A stretch of 64,000 nt of DNA from Hyperoodon ampullatus (lineage: Eukaryota > Chordata > Mammalia > Artiodactyla > Ziphiidae), in the NCBI GenBank assembly GCA_949752795.1, contig CATKHW010000421.1, positions 1 to 64,000 on the forward strand, written 5' to 3'. Below, in pieces: positions 1-10,432 of this stretch (positions are counted from its first letter, which is position 1; each line of letters begins with the position of its first letter). A program made the translations under genes and the position numbers. Below the pieces are notes generated by a model. The model made no database searches. It had not been told where the DNA came from and saw only the letters and a program-made list of their open reading frames with translations.

Positions 1-879
1 GAACTGAGTTAGGAAAGAGAACAGTGTCTCACATTTAGAAAACACTCTTATGCCTGCTTAAGGGGGAAGGAGAGGTGGGGTGATGCATAAAACCAGAGTT
101 TGATATAAGCACAGGTACCGTTCCAAAAACCAACTATGGAATAGACAAGACCTACACCTTCCTCAGTGAAAGGGACTCAAAACCCCATATTTCCCGCAGA
201 GGAATATATCTGACTAGTAAGAATCTTAAAACCTATGTATTGATATGTCTCCGTAAGGGAATCAAGTGTGTCTAGAATGGCATAAATATGGCAGCGAGAA
301 TCAGCTCAAACCCACTATAAAAAGGAATTTCAAAAATAAAACAAAAAAACTGGGAAATTCTTTACAATTCCTTCAGGGTCTCTGATGAAACCTGAAATGA
401 CCCTATCTACAATGACAGCTGGATGTGGCATAAGGCTGGACACTTGGGACTGAGAGGATTGGTGAGACTGGGTGAGCAAATGCAGACCCTTTAAAGCAAT
501 AATGCATGGCACACATTCCATGGGTCCCAACTCTCCAGGTTGAAGGGAATATTACTACAGATATAACATGTACGGGAATCCTAGAGAACGGACACACTGT
601 GAATACGAAAGATTTCTAAAACTCAACGAATAGTCCCTCTCCTGGTGCTCCGGTTTGACTTTCCATCTGCTTTATTATCAACCTCCCAACTTGGAGAGAC
701 AGCCCCTTTAACCTCCTGGTTCGCACAGGTTGCCAATTTGGCAGAGGATGAAAGGGAAGAGGGAGAACCAATGAGAGAGTAGCTGTTAGGAATTTGGACG
801 GGCACATATCACTGTAATTTCCCGGCAAGAAGAAGAATTAACCAAAGTCTCAGCCAACCACCGGGAATCAGTATAGATC

Positions 880-1122
880 CTGAACCAAAATTTTGGACTT
901 GCGGTCAGCTCACCAAAAACGAGTTGAAAAATGGAGCTCAGGGGCACAGCAATTCACAAACTGGCCGAGTAATAAAGGACAACTATCGTCCAAAAATCTG
1001 TTGAGGGAAGGCAACGAGGCGGACTTGAAAGCGAGGCAGAATAGCAGGAAACAGATTTCAAGAGGTACGTTGGAATCGCCTTTAAAGCACAGGAAGAGGG
1101 GCACAACTTCGACAATGATACA
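880..1122 (+). mobile_element. L1 ORF2-derived segment left of the palindrome (representative copy, U1)
   Basis: This stretch resembles the mammalian L1 ORF2 region that lies just upstream of the C-terminal end. The best parts are a taataaaggacaac...gtccaaaaatctg stretch (about 968-1001), and ggcagaatagcaggaaacag followed by aagcacaggaagaggggcacaacttc (about 1036-1110), which follows the L1 order for the region preceding 'gaaatgcaaatc'. Similarity from 880 to about 960 is weaker. Small deletions relative to L1 are evident. It recurs in all monomers at the same offset. No intact frame is left: the 87-codon open frame here is not in the L1 frame throughout and is not a gene. This is read by eye from knowledge of L1; alignment would settle the 5' limit. 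Confidence 0.65.
1065..1081 (+). other. CENP-B-box-like 17-mer (degenerate, representative copy)
   Basis: The 17 bases gtacgttggaatcgcct align without gaps to the alpha-satellite CENP-B box consensus at 11 of 17 positions, including the run cgttggaa. Of the nine bases regarded as essential (TTCG, A, CGGG), six match; TTCG reads TACG and CGGG reads CGCC. The motif therefore should bind CENP-B poorly or not at all. It lies inside the L1-derived part and recurs in every monomer. The second CG is lost in type C units and U18 (tcacc) and in U31 and U36 (ttgcc), and the first CG is lost in U24 (tacatt). Chance resemblance is quite possible. Confidence 0.25.
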
Positions 1123-1196
1123 CTTGGCCAAAAAGGGCATATGCGTTTTCTCCTGAATATATTCAGGAGAAAACGCATAAGTCCTTTTTGGCCAAG
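1123..1196. repeat. 74 bp palindrome, U1 copy (two mismatches)
   Basis: Two 37-base arms meet at gaata|tattc with no spacer. The outer ends are cttggcc and ggccaag. In U1 the left arm reads gggcatatgcg and the right arm cgcataagtcc, so two pairs are broken; U1 has the most diverged pair of arms near the window start. Homology to L1 ends on the left at about 1115 and resumes at about 1205 (gcaatgcaaatct), so the palindrome looks like an addition inside the L1 ORF2 remnant. No clear target-site duplication flanks it. Confidence 0.97.
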
Positions 1197-1204
1197 CAAG
1201 CAAG

Positions 1205-1725
1205 CGGGCAATGCAAATCTGCACTACAAAGTAGTATCACTTCCCACCGGTCAAAAGGGACATCCACAAAATGTGTAAAAACCAGAAAGGCAAGACAGGC
1301 CCTGGAGAACAGGGAGCCTTGTTATGCTGATGGGCAGGATGTAAATTGCCAACTGCCTCTCTGGAGGAGTGCATTGTGTTCCCTAAAACAAGTAAACAAC
1401 AGAGCTACAGAGCCAAGGGCACTTCCAGTCTAGGGAATATACCTTGGGAAAACTGAAAATCAAAAAGACACAGCCACCCCAAAATTTAGGGCTGCACTGC
1501 TTACAAGGACCTCAACTTGGGTACACCTTAAATATCCCAGGAAATATAAAAATGGTTCAAAAAATTGTGGTACTTACGTACGATGGAATATCCCTCAGCC
1601 ATGAAATCAATGTCATAAGACCAGTAGCAGCAAAATGGGTGGATTCAGGTACGATGATTCTAAGTGAAATAAGTCACACAGAAAAAGAAACTTATCATAA
1701 GATATCACTTATGAAGATCCTGTAA
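1205..1725 (+). pseudogene. L1 ORF2 C-terminal remnant (representative copy, U1)
   Basis: This is the decayed end of the L1 ORF2 (endonuclease/reverse transcriptase) frame, past the catalytic domains. In one frame from 1188 the translation includes the QCKSALQ and LPLW parts and stops at TAG 1431-1433; directly after that stop the same frame reads GIYLGKT and QKDTATPKFRAAL, a recognisable L1 ORF2 stretch. The last part is in another frame (1444-1725) with EINVIRPVAAKW, ILSEISHTEK and YHKISL. The TAA at 1723-1725 sits where L1 ORF2 normally ends. At least one frameshift and one stop therefore disable it. It recurs in every monomer, and nothing suggests it is translated. Nucleotide landmarks such as caccggtcaaaaggg and gggatgtaaattgcc also follow L1 order. 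Confidence 0.9.
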
Positions 1726-2057
1726 ACATGGCTACACTTGAACTGAGTTAGGAAAGAGAACAGTGTCTCACATTTAGAAAACACTCTTATGCCTGCTTAA
1801 GGGGGAAGGAGAGGTGGGGTGATGCATAAAACCAGAGTTTGATATAAGCACAGGTACCGTTCCAAAAACCAACTATGGAATAGACAAGACCTACACCTTC
1901 CTCAGTGAAAGGGAATCAAAACCCCATATTTCCCGCAGAGGAATATATCTGACTAGTAAGAATCTTAAAACCTATGTATTGATATGTCTCCGTAAGGGAA
2001 TCAAGTGTGTCTAGACTGGGAAAAATATGGCAGCGAGAATCAGCTCAAACCCACTAT
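1726..2057 (+). mobile_element. L1 3' UTR remnant (spans the U1/U2 boundary)
   Basis: After the ORF2 stop the sequence follows the order of the L1 3' UTR known from even-toed ungulates and whales: tttagaaaacactcttatgcc, aagggggaaggagaggtgggg, agagtttgatataagca, tggaatagacaagacctac, gggaatcaagtgtgtctagac and aatcagctcaaacccactat. Divergence is considerable but collinear. The window starts inside this segment (its 3' part is 1 to about 318). This region suggests a laurasiatherian, probably cetartiodactyl, source. It recurs once per monomer. Confidence 0.8.
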
Positions 2058-2089
2058 AAAAAGAAATTTCAAAAATAAAATAAAAAAAC
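2058..2089 (+). other. A-rich tail remnant of L1 with AATAAA-like word
   Basis: An A-rich stretch closes the L1-derived part at the position expected for the L1 poly(A) tail. It contains aaaaataaaataaaaaaac here. The run is variable between monomer types: aaataaaac in U1 and many others, aaacaaaac in U3-U6 and types B and D, caataacaaaacaaaaac in type C, an extra A in U27, U29 and U35, and acaaaacaac in U28 and U30. These variants are useful type markers. Use as a real polyadenylation signal is not shown. Confidence 0.7.
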
Positions 2090-2600
2090 TGGGAAATTCT
2101 TTACAATTCCTTCAGGGTCTCTGATGAAACCTGAAATGACCCTATCTACAATGACAGCTGTATGTGGCATAAGGCTGGACACCTGGGACTGAGAGGATTG
2201 GTGAGATTGGGTGAGCAAATGCAGACCCTTTAAAGCAATAATGCATGGCACACATTCCATGGGTCCCAACTCTCCAGGTTGAAGGGAATATTATTACAGA
2301 TATAACATGTACGGGAATCCTAGAGAACGGACACACTGTGAATACGAAAGGTTTCTAAAACTCAACGAATAGTCCCTCTCCTGGTGCTCCGGTTTGACTT
2401 TCCATCTGCTTTATTATCAACCTCCCAACTTGGAGAGACAGCCCCTTTAACCTCCTGGTTTGCACAGGTTGCCAATATGGCAGAGGACGAAAGGGAAGAG
2501 GGAGAACCAATGAGAGAGTAGCTGTTAGGTATTTGGACGGGCACATATCACTGTAATTTCCCAGCAGGAAGAAGAATTAACCAAAGTCTCAGCCACCCAC
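2090..2600. other. Unassigned part of the monomer (representative copy, U2)
   Basis: About 510 bp between the A-rich L1 tail and the next L1-like segment. I do not recognise its source. It contains gggaatattactacag, a pyrimidine-rich stretch near the middle (ccctctcctggtgctccgg onward) and a purine-rich block (gaggatgaaagggaagaggg). Short open frames of 60-83 codons occur on both strands but are broken or shifted in several copies (for example by the 1 bp deletion in types B and F), so coding is unlikely. It may be a further L1 segment too decayed to see by eye, or another element. It recurs once per monomer. Confidence 0.6.
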
Positions 2601-2861
2601 CGGGAATCAGTATAGATCCTGAACCAAAATTTTGAACTTGCGGTCAGCTCACCAAAAACGAGTTGAAAAATGGAGCTCAGGGGCACAGCAATTCACAAAC
2701 TGGCCAAGTAATAAAGGACAACTATCGTCCAAAAATCTGTTGAGGGAAGGCAACGAGGCGGACTTGAAAGCGAGGCAGAATAGCAGGAAACAGATTTCAA
2801 GAGGTACGTTGGAATCGCCTTTAAAGCACAGGAAGAGGGGCACAACTTCGACAATGATGCA

Positions 2862-2935
2862 CTTGGCCAAAAAGGGCGTATGCGTTTTCTCCTGAATATA
2901 TTCAGGAGAAAACGCATACGCCCTTTTTGGCCAAG
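2862..2935. repeat. 74 bp perfect palindrome, U2 copy (canonical form)
   Basis: This is the canonical form: 37-base arms that are exact reverse complements, with centre gaata|tattc and no loop. Arms contain ggccaaaaagggcgtatgcg and ttttctcctgaata. By eye 16 of 37 monomers keep every pair (U2, U5, U7, U9-U12, U14, U15, U17, U18, U20, U23, U24, U31, U36). The rest have one or two mismatches, or one mismatch plus a 1 bp bulge in type C. It could extrude as a cruciform in DNA or form a long hairpin in RNA from either strand. It is not a bacterial terminator: the context is eukaryotic satellite. Confidence 0.98.
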
Positions 2936-3478
2936 CAAGCAAGCGGGCAATGCAAATCTGCACTACAAAGAAGTATCACTTCCCACCGGTCAAAAGGGAC
3001 ATCCACAAAATGTGTAAAAACCAGAAAGGCAAGACAGGCCCTGGAGAACAGGGTGCCTTGTTATGCTGATGGGCGGGATGTAAATTGCCAACTGCCTCTC
3101 TGGAGGAGTGCATTGTGTTCCCTAAAACAAGTAAACAACAGAGCTACAGAGCCAAGGGCACTTCCAGTCTAGGGAATATACCTTGGGAAAACTGAAAATC
3201 AAAAAGACACAGCCACCCCAAAACTTAGGGCTGCACTGCTTACAAGGACCTCAACTTGGGTACACCTTAAATATCCCAGGAAATATAAAAATGGTTCAAA
3301 AAATTGTGGTACTTACGTACGATGGAATATCCCTCAGCCATGAAATCAATGTCATAAGACCAGTAGCAGCAAAATGGGTGGATTCAGGTACGATGATTCT
3401 AAGTGAAATAAGTCACACAGAAAAAGAAACTTATCATAAGATATCACTTATGAAGATCCTGTAAACATGGCTACACTT

Positions 3479-5217
3479 GAACTGAGTTAGGAAAGAGAAC
3501 AGTGTCTCACATTTAGAAAACACTCTTATGCCTGCTTAAGGGGGAAGGAGAGGTGGGGTGATGCATAAAACCAGAGTTTGATATAAGCACAGGTACCGTT
3601 CCAAAAACCAACTATGGAATAGACAAGACCTACACCTTCCTCAGTGAAAGGGACTCAAAACCCCATATTTCCCGCAGAGGAATATATCTGACTAGTAAGA
3701 ATCTTAAAACCTATGTATTGATATGTCTCCGTAAGGGAATCAAGTGTGTCTAGACTGGCAGAAACATGGCAGCGAGAATCAGCTCAAACCCACTATAAAA
3801 AGGAATTTCAAAAACAAAACAAAAAAACTGGGAAATTCTTTACAATTCCTTCAGGGTCTCTGATGAAACCTGGAATGACCCTATCTACAACGACAGCTGG
3901 ATGTGGCATAAGGCTGGACACTTGGGACTGAGAGGATTGGTGAGATTGGGTGAACAAATGCAGACCATTTAAAGCAATAATGCATGGCACACATTCCATG
4001 GTTCCCAACTCTCCAGGTTGAATGGAATATTACTACAGTTATAACATGTACGGGAAACCTAGAGAATGGACACACTGTGAATACGAAAGGTTTCTAAAAC
4101 TCAACGAATAGTCCCTCTCCTGGTGCTCCGGTTTGACTTTCCATCTGCTTTACTATCAACCTCCCAACTTGGAGAGACAGCCCCTTTAACCTCCTGGTTC
4201 GCACATGTTGCCAATTTGGCAGAGGATGAAAGGGAAGAGGGAGAACCAATGAGAGAGTAGCTGTTAGGCATTTGGACAGACACATATCACTGTAATTTCC
4301 CGGCAGGAAGAAGAATTAACCAAAGTCTCAGGCCCCCACCGGGAACCAGTATAGGTCCTGAACCAAAATTTTGGACTTGCGGTCAGCTCACCAAAAACGA
4401 GTTGAATAATGGAGCTCAGGGGCACAGCATTTCACAAAGTGGCCGAGTAATAAAGGACAACTATCGTCCAAAAATCTGTTGAGGGAAGGCAACGAGGCGG
4501 ACTTGAAAGCGAGGCAGAATAGCAGGAAACAGATTTCAAGAGGTACGTTGGAATCGCCTTTAAAGCACAGGAAGAGGGGCACAACTTCGACAATGATGCA
4601 CTTGGCCAAAAAGGGCGTATGCGTTTTCTCCTGAATACATTCAGGAGAAAACGCATACGCCCTTTTTGGCCAAGCAAGCAAGCAGGCAATGCAAATCTGC
4701 ACTACAAAGAAGTATCACTTCCCACCGCTCAAAAGGGACATCCACAAAATGTGTAAAAACCAGAAAGGCAAGACAGGCCCTGGAGAACAGGGAGCCTTGT
4801 TATGCTGATGGGCGGGATGTAAATTGCCAACTGCCTCTCTGGAGGAGTGCATTGTGTTCCCTAAAACATGTAAACAACAGAGCTACAGAGCCAAGGGCAC
4901 TTCCAGTCTAGGGAATATACCTTGGGAAAACTGAAAATCAAAAAGACACAGCCACTCCAAAATTTAGGGCTGCACTGCTTATAAGGAGCTCAACTTGGGT
5001 ACACCTTAAATATCCCAGGAAATATAAAAATGGTTCAAAAAATTGTGGTACTTACGTACGATGGAATATCCCTCACCCATGAAATCAATGTCATAAGACC
5101 AGTAGCAGCAAAATGGGTGGATTCAGGTACGATGATTCTAAGTGAAATAAGTCACAGAGAAAAAGAAACTTATCATAAGATATCACTTATGAAGATCCTG
5201 TAAACATGGCTACACTT
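3479..5217 (+). repeat. Satellite monomer U3 (pair with U4)
   Basis: 1,739 bp. It shares with U4 the ggcccccaccgggaaccag block, gcagaaacatggcagcg, tggacagacac and the centre change gaatacattc, which breaks only the central palindrome pair (4601-4674). It differs from U4 at gttgaataatgg and atttcacaaagtgg. U3 and U4 look like a recent one-monomer duplication. Confidence 0.97.
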
Positions 5218-6956
5218 GAACTGAGTTAGGAAAGAGATCAGTGTCTCACATTTAGAAAGTACTCTTATGCCTGCTTAAGGGGGAAGGAGAGGTGGGGTGA
5301 TGCATAAAAACAGAGTTTGATATAAGCACAGGAACCATTCCAAAAACCAACTATGGAATAGACAAGACCTACACCTTCCTCAGTGAAAGGGACTCAAAAC
5401 CCCATATTTCCCGCAGAGGAATATATCTGACTAGTAAGAATCTTAAAACCTATGTATTGATATGTCTCCGTAAGGGAATCAAGTGTGTCTAGACTGGCAG
5501 AAACATGGCAGCGAGAATCAGCTCAAACCCACTATAAAAAGGAATTTCAAAAACAAAACAAAAAAACTGGGAAATTCTTTACAATTCCTTCAGGGTCTCT
5601 GATGAAACCTGGAATGACCCTATCTACAACGACAGCTGGATGTGGCATAAGGCTGGACACTTGGGACTGAGAGGATTGGTGAGATTGGGTGAACAAATGC
5701 AGACCCTTTAAAGCAATAATGCATGGCACCCATTCCATGGGTCCCAACTCTCCAGGTTGAAGGGAATATTACTACAGTTATAACATGTACGGGAAACCTA
5801 GAGAACGGACACACTGTGAATACGAAAGGTTTCTAAAACTCAACGAATAGTCCCTCTCCTGGTGCTCCGGTTTGACTTTCCATCTGCTTTATTATCAACC
5901 TCCCAACTTGGAGAGACAGCCCCTTTAACCTCCTGGTTCGCACAGGTTGCCAATTTGGCAGAGGATGAAAGGGAAGAGGGAGAACCAATGAGAGAGTAGC
6001 TGTTAGGCATTTGGACAGACACATATCACTGTAATTTCCCGGCAGGAAGAAGAATTAACCAAAGTCTCAGGCCCCCACCGGGAACCAGTATAGGTCCTGA
6101 ACCAAAATTTTGGACTTGCGGTCAGCTCACCAAAAACGAGTTGAAAAATGGAGCTCAGGGGCACAGCATTTCACAAACTGGCCGAGTAATAAAGGACAAC
6201 TATCGTCCAAAAATCTGTTGAGGGAAGGCAACGAGGCGGACTTGAAAGCGAGGCAGAATAGCAGGAAACAGATTTCAAGAGGTACGTTGGAATCGCCTTT
6301 AAAGCACAGGAAGAGGGGCACAACTTCGACAATGATGCACTTGGCCAAAAAGGGCGTATGCGTTTTCTCCTGAATACATTCAGGAGAAAACGCATACGCC
6401 CTTTTTGGCCAAGCAAGCAAGCGGGCAATGCAAATCTGGACTACAAAGAAGTATCACTTCCCACCGGTCAAAAGGGACATCCACAAAATGTGTAAAAACC
6501 AGAAAGGCAAGACAGGCCCTGGAGAACAGGGAGCCTTGTTATGCTGATGGGCGGGATGTAAATTGCCAACTGCCTCTCTGGAGGAGTGCATTGTGTTCCC
6601 TAAAACAAGTAAACAACAGAGCTACAGAGCCAAGGGCACTTCCAGTCTAGGGAATATACCTTGGGAAAACTGAAAATCAAAAAGACACAGCCACCCCAAA
6701 ATTTAGGGCTGCACTGCTTACAAGGACCTCAACTTGGGTACACCTTAAATATCCCAGGAAATATAAAAATGGTTCAAAAAATTATGCTACTTACGTACGA
6801 TGGAATATCCCTCGGCCATGAAATCAATGTCATAAGACCAGTAGCAGCAAAATGGGTGGATTCAGGTACGATGATTCTAAGTGAAATAAGTCACAGAGAA
6901 AAAGAAACTTATCATAAGATATCACTTATGAAGATCCTGTAAACATGGCTACACTT
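5218..6956 (+). repeat. Satellite monomer U4 (pair with U3)
   Basis: 1,739 bp, palindrome 6340-6413 with the same gaatacattc centre as U3. It has private changes aaagagatcagtg, tttagaaagtactc and attatgctacttac. The gtcacagagaaaaag form is shared with U3 and U5, where most other units have gtcacacagaaaaag. Confidence 0.97.
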
Positions 6957-8694
6957 GAACTGAGTTAGGAAAGAGAACAGTGTCTCACATTTAGAAAACA
7001 CTCTTATGCCTGCTTAAGGGGGAAGGAGAGGTGGGGTGCTGCATAAAACCAGAGTTTGATATAAGCAGAACTACTGTTCCAAAAACCAGCTATGGAATAG
7101 GCAAGACCTACACCTTCCTCAGTGAAAGGGACTCAAAACCCCATATTTCAAGCAGAGGAATATATCTGACTAGTAAGAATCTTAAAACCTATGTCTTGAT
7201 ATGTCTCTGTAAGGGAATCAAGTATGTCTAGACTGGCATAAACATGGCAGCGAGAATCAGCTCAAACACACTATAAAAAGGAATTTCAAAAACAAAACAA
7301 AAAAACTGGGAAATTCTTTACAATTCCTTCAGAGTCTCTGATGAAACCTGGAATGACCCTATCTACAACGACAGCTGGATGTGGCATAAGGCGGGACACT
7401 TGGACTGAGAGGATTGGTGAGATTGGGTGAACAAATGCAGAACCTTTAAAGCATTAATGCATGGCACACATTCCATGGGTCCGAACTATCCAGGTTGAAG
7501 GGAATATTACTACAGTTATAACATGTACGGGAAACCTAGAGAACGGACACACTGTGAATATGAAAGGTTTCTAAAACTCAAGGAATAGTCCCTCTCCTGG
7601 TGCTCCGGTTTGACTTTCCACCTGCTTTACTATCAACCTCCCAACTTGGAGAGACAGCCTCTTTAACCTCCTGGTTCGCACAGGTTGCCAATTTGGCAGA
7701 GGATGAAAGGGAAGAGGGAGAACCAATGAGAGAGTAGCTGTTAGGCATTTGGACGGGCACATATCACTGTAATTTCCCGGCAGGAAGATGAATTAACCAA
7801 AGTCTCAGCCCCCCACCGGGAACCAGCAGAAGTCCTGAACCAAAATTTTGGACTTGCGGTCAGCTCACCAAAAACGAGTTGAAAAATGGAGCTCAGGGGC
7901 ACAGCAATTCACAAACTGGTCGAGTAATAAAGGACAACTATCGTCCAAAAATCTGTTGAGGGAAGGCAACGAGGCAGACTTGAAAGCGAGGCAGAATAGC
8001 AGGAAACAGATTTCAAGAGGTACGTTGGAATCGCCTGTAAAGCACAGGAAGAGGGGCACAACTTCGACAATGATGCACTTGGCCAAAAAGGGCGTATGCG
8101 TTTTCTCCTGAATATATTCAGGAGAAAACGCATACGCCCTTTTTGGCCAAGCAAGCAAGCGGGCAATGCATATCTCCACTACAAAGAAGTATCACTTCCC
8201 ACCGGTCAAAAGGGACATCAACAAAATGTGTAAAAACCAGAAAGGCAAGACTGGTCCTGGAGAACAGGGAGCCTTGTTATGCTGATGGACGGGATGTAAA
8301 TTCCCAACTGCCTCTCTGGAGGAGTGCATTTTGTTCCCTAAAACAAGTAAACAACAGAGCTACAGAGCCAAGGGCACTTCCAGTCTAGGGAATATACCTG
8401 GGAAAAACTGAAAATCAATAAGACAGAGCCACCCCAAAATTTTGGGCTGCACTGCTTACAAGGACCTCAACTTGGGTACACCTTAAATATCCCAGGAAAT
8501 ATAAAAATGGTTCAAAAATTTGTGGTACTTACGTACGATGGAATATCCCTCAGCCATGAAATCAATGTCATAACACCAGTAGCAGCAAAATGGGTGGATT
8601 CAGGTACGATGATTCTAAGTGAAATAAGTCACAGAGAAAAAGAAACTTATCATAAGTTATCACTTATGAAGATCCTGTAAACATGGCTACACTT
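6957..8694 (+). repeat. Satellite monomer U5 (divergent relative of type C)
   Basis: 1,738 bp and visibly the most diverged unit. It shares with type C (U13, U16, U22) ggaataggcaagacc, aaggcgggacacttggac, gcattaatgc and ggaaccagca. It lacks the C-type bulged palindrome and has a perfect one at 8078-8151. Its end has cctgggaaaaactg, aatcaataagacagagcc and cataagttatcac, which otherwise mark type H. It may be an older or exchanged monomer. Its place before D-like U6 and E-type U7 fits the C-D-E order of the HOR. Confidence 0.96.
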
Positions 8695-10432
8695 GAACTG
8701 AGTTAGGAAAGAGAACAGTGCCTCACATTTAGAAAACATTCTTATGCCTGCTTAAGGGGGAAGGAGAGGTGGGGTGATGCATAAAACCAGAGTTTGATAT
8801 AAGCACAGGTACCGTTCCAAAAACCAACTATGGAATAGACAAGACCTACAACTCCCTCAGTGAAAGGGACTCAAAACCCCATATTTCCCGCAGAGGAATA
8901 TATCTGACTAGTAAGAATCTTAAAAACTATGTATTGATATGTCTCCGTAAGGGAATCAAGTGTGTCTAGAATGGCATAAACATGGCAGCGAGAATCAGCT
9001 CAAACCCATTATAAAAAGGAATTTCAAAAACAAAACAAAAAAACTGGGAAATTCTTTACAATTCCTTCAGGGTCTCTGATGAAACCTGGAATGACCCTAT
9101 CTACAACGACAGCTGGATGTGGCATAAGGCTGGACACTTTGGACTGAGAGGATTGGTGAGATTGGGTGAACAAATGCAGACCATTTAAAGCAATAATGCA
9201 TGGCACACATTCCATGGGTCCCAACTCTCCAGGTTGAAGGGAATATTACTACAGATATAACATGTACGGGAAACCTAGAGAACGGACACACTGTGAATAC
9301 GAAAGGTTTCTAAAACTCAACGAATAGTCCCTCTCCTGGTGCTCCGGTTTGACTTTCCATCTGCTTTACTATCAACCTCCCAACTTGGAGAGACAGCCCC
9401 TTTAACCTCCTGGTTCGCACAGGTTGCCAATTTGGCAGAGGATGAAAGGGAAGAGGGAGAACCAATGAGAGAGTAGCTGTTAGGCATTTGGACGGGCACA
9501 TATCACTGTAATTTCCCGGCAGGAAGAAGAATTAACCAAAATCTCAGCCACCCACCGGGAACCAGTATAGGTCCTGAACCAAAATTTTGGACTTGCGGTC
9601 AGCTCATCTAAAACGAGTTGAAAAATGGAGCTCAGGGGCACAGCAATTCACAAACTGGCCGAGTAATAAAGGACAACTATCGTCCATAATCTGTTGAGGG
9701 AAGGCAACGAGGCGGACTTGAAAGCGAGGCAGAATAGCAGGAAACAGATTTCAAGAGGTACGTTGGAATCGCCTTTAAAGCACAGGAAGAGGGGCACAAC
9801 TTCGACAATGATGCACTTGGCCAATAAGGGCGTATGCGTTTTCTCCTGAATATATTCAGGAGAAAACGCATACGCCCTTTTTGGCCAAGCAAGCAAGCGG
9901 GCAATGCAAATCTGCACTACAAAGAAGTATCACTTCCCACCGGTCAAAAGGGACATCCACAAAATGTGTAAAAACCAGAAAGGCAAGACAGGCCCTGGAG
10001 AACAGGGAGCCTTGTTATGCTGATGGGCGGGATGTAAATTGCCAACTGCCTCTCTGGAGGAGTGCATTGTGTTCCCTAAAACAAGTAAACAACAGAGCTA
10101 CAGAGCCAAGGGCACTTCCAGTCTAGGGAATATACCTTGGGAAAACTGAAAATCAAAAAGACACAGCCACCCCAAAATTTAGGGCTGCACTGCTTACAAG
10201 GACCTCAACTTGGGTACACCTTAAATATCCCAGGAAATATAAAAATGGTTCAAAAAATTGTGGTACTTACGTACGATGGAATATCCCTCAGCCATGAAAT
10301 CAATGTCATAAGACCAGTAGCAGCAAAATGGGTGGATTCAGGTACGATGATTCTAAGTGAAATAAGTCACACAGAAAAAGAAACTTATCATAAGATGTCA
10401 CTTATGAAGATCCTGTAAACATGGCTACACTT
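8695..10432 (+). repeat. Satellite monomer U6 (relative of type D)
   Basis: 1,738 bp. It shares cacattttggac-type features with D: gacactttggactgag, cagaccatttaaagc and aaaaactatgtattg. It has a 1 bp loss at cgtccataatctg and cagctcatctaaaacg. The palindrome (9816-9889) has one left-arm mismatch, ggccaataaggg, also found in U21. It precedes type E, as D does in the HOR. Confidence 0.96.

Larger units (their letters stand above)
1..1739 (+). repeat. Satellite monomer U1 (H/J-like)
   Basis: 1,739 bp. It shares ggtgagactgggtg with U26 and U28 and has the aaataaaac tail. The palindrome (1123-1196) has two mismatches: the left arm has gggcat and the right arm ataagtcc. In related units these read gggcgt and atacgccc. 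It has agtatcac preceded by gtag instead of the usual gaag. It is probably an outlier of the right-hand dimeric family. Confidence 0.97.
1740..3478 (+). repeat. Satellite monomer U2 (I/K-like)
   Basis: 1,739 bp, perfect palindrome at 2862-2935. It carries cagggtgcc (near 3050), otherwise seen in U27, U29 and U31, and the A-rich tail variant aaaataaaataaaa. Unique changes include ttttgaacttg near 2632 and ggcagaggacg. With U1 it suggests that the two-monomer pattern of U26-U37 recurs at the left edge. Confidence 0.97.

Noticed and set aside
335..340. AATAAA as an active polyadenylation signal
   Set aside because: It lies in the decayed A-rich L1 tail, is lost in several types (aaacaaaac), and no transcription unit is evident.
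893..1156. Recurring 60-104 codon open frames on both strands in every monomer as possible genes
   Set aside because: They repeat with the monomer, mostly start at non-ATG codons, overlap each other on opposite strands (including across the palindrome) and are broken or shifted in several units. They show no recognisable domain other than the L1 remnant.
1123..1196. Palindrome as a rho-independent terminator or MITE with terminal inverted repeats
   Set aside because: The context is eukaryotic satellite; there is no loop and no functional T-run. No target-site duplication or internal element is visible.
1197..1204. gcaa tandem run (aagcaagcaagc) as a microsatellite
   Set aside because: Only about three copies, with no length change among the monomers I read.
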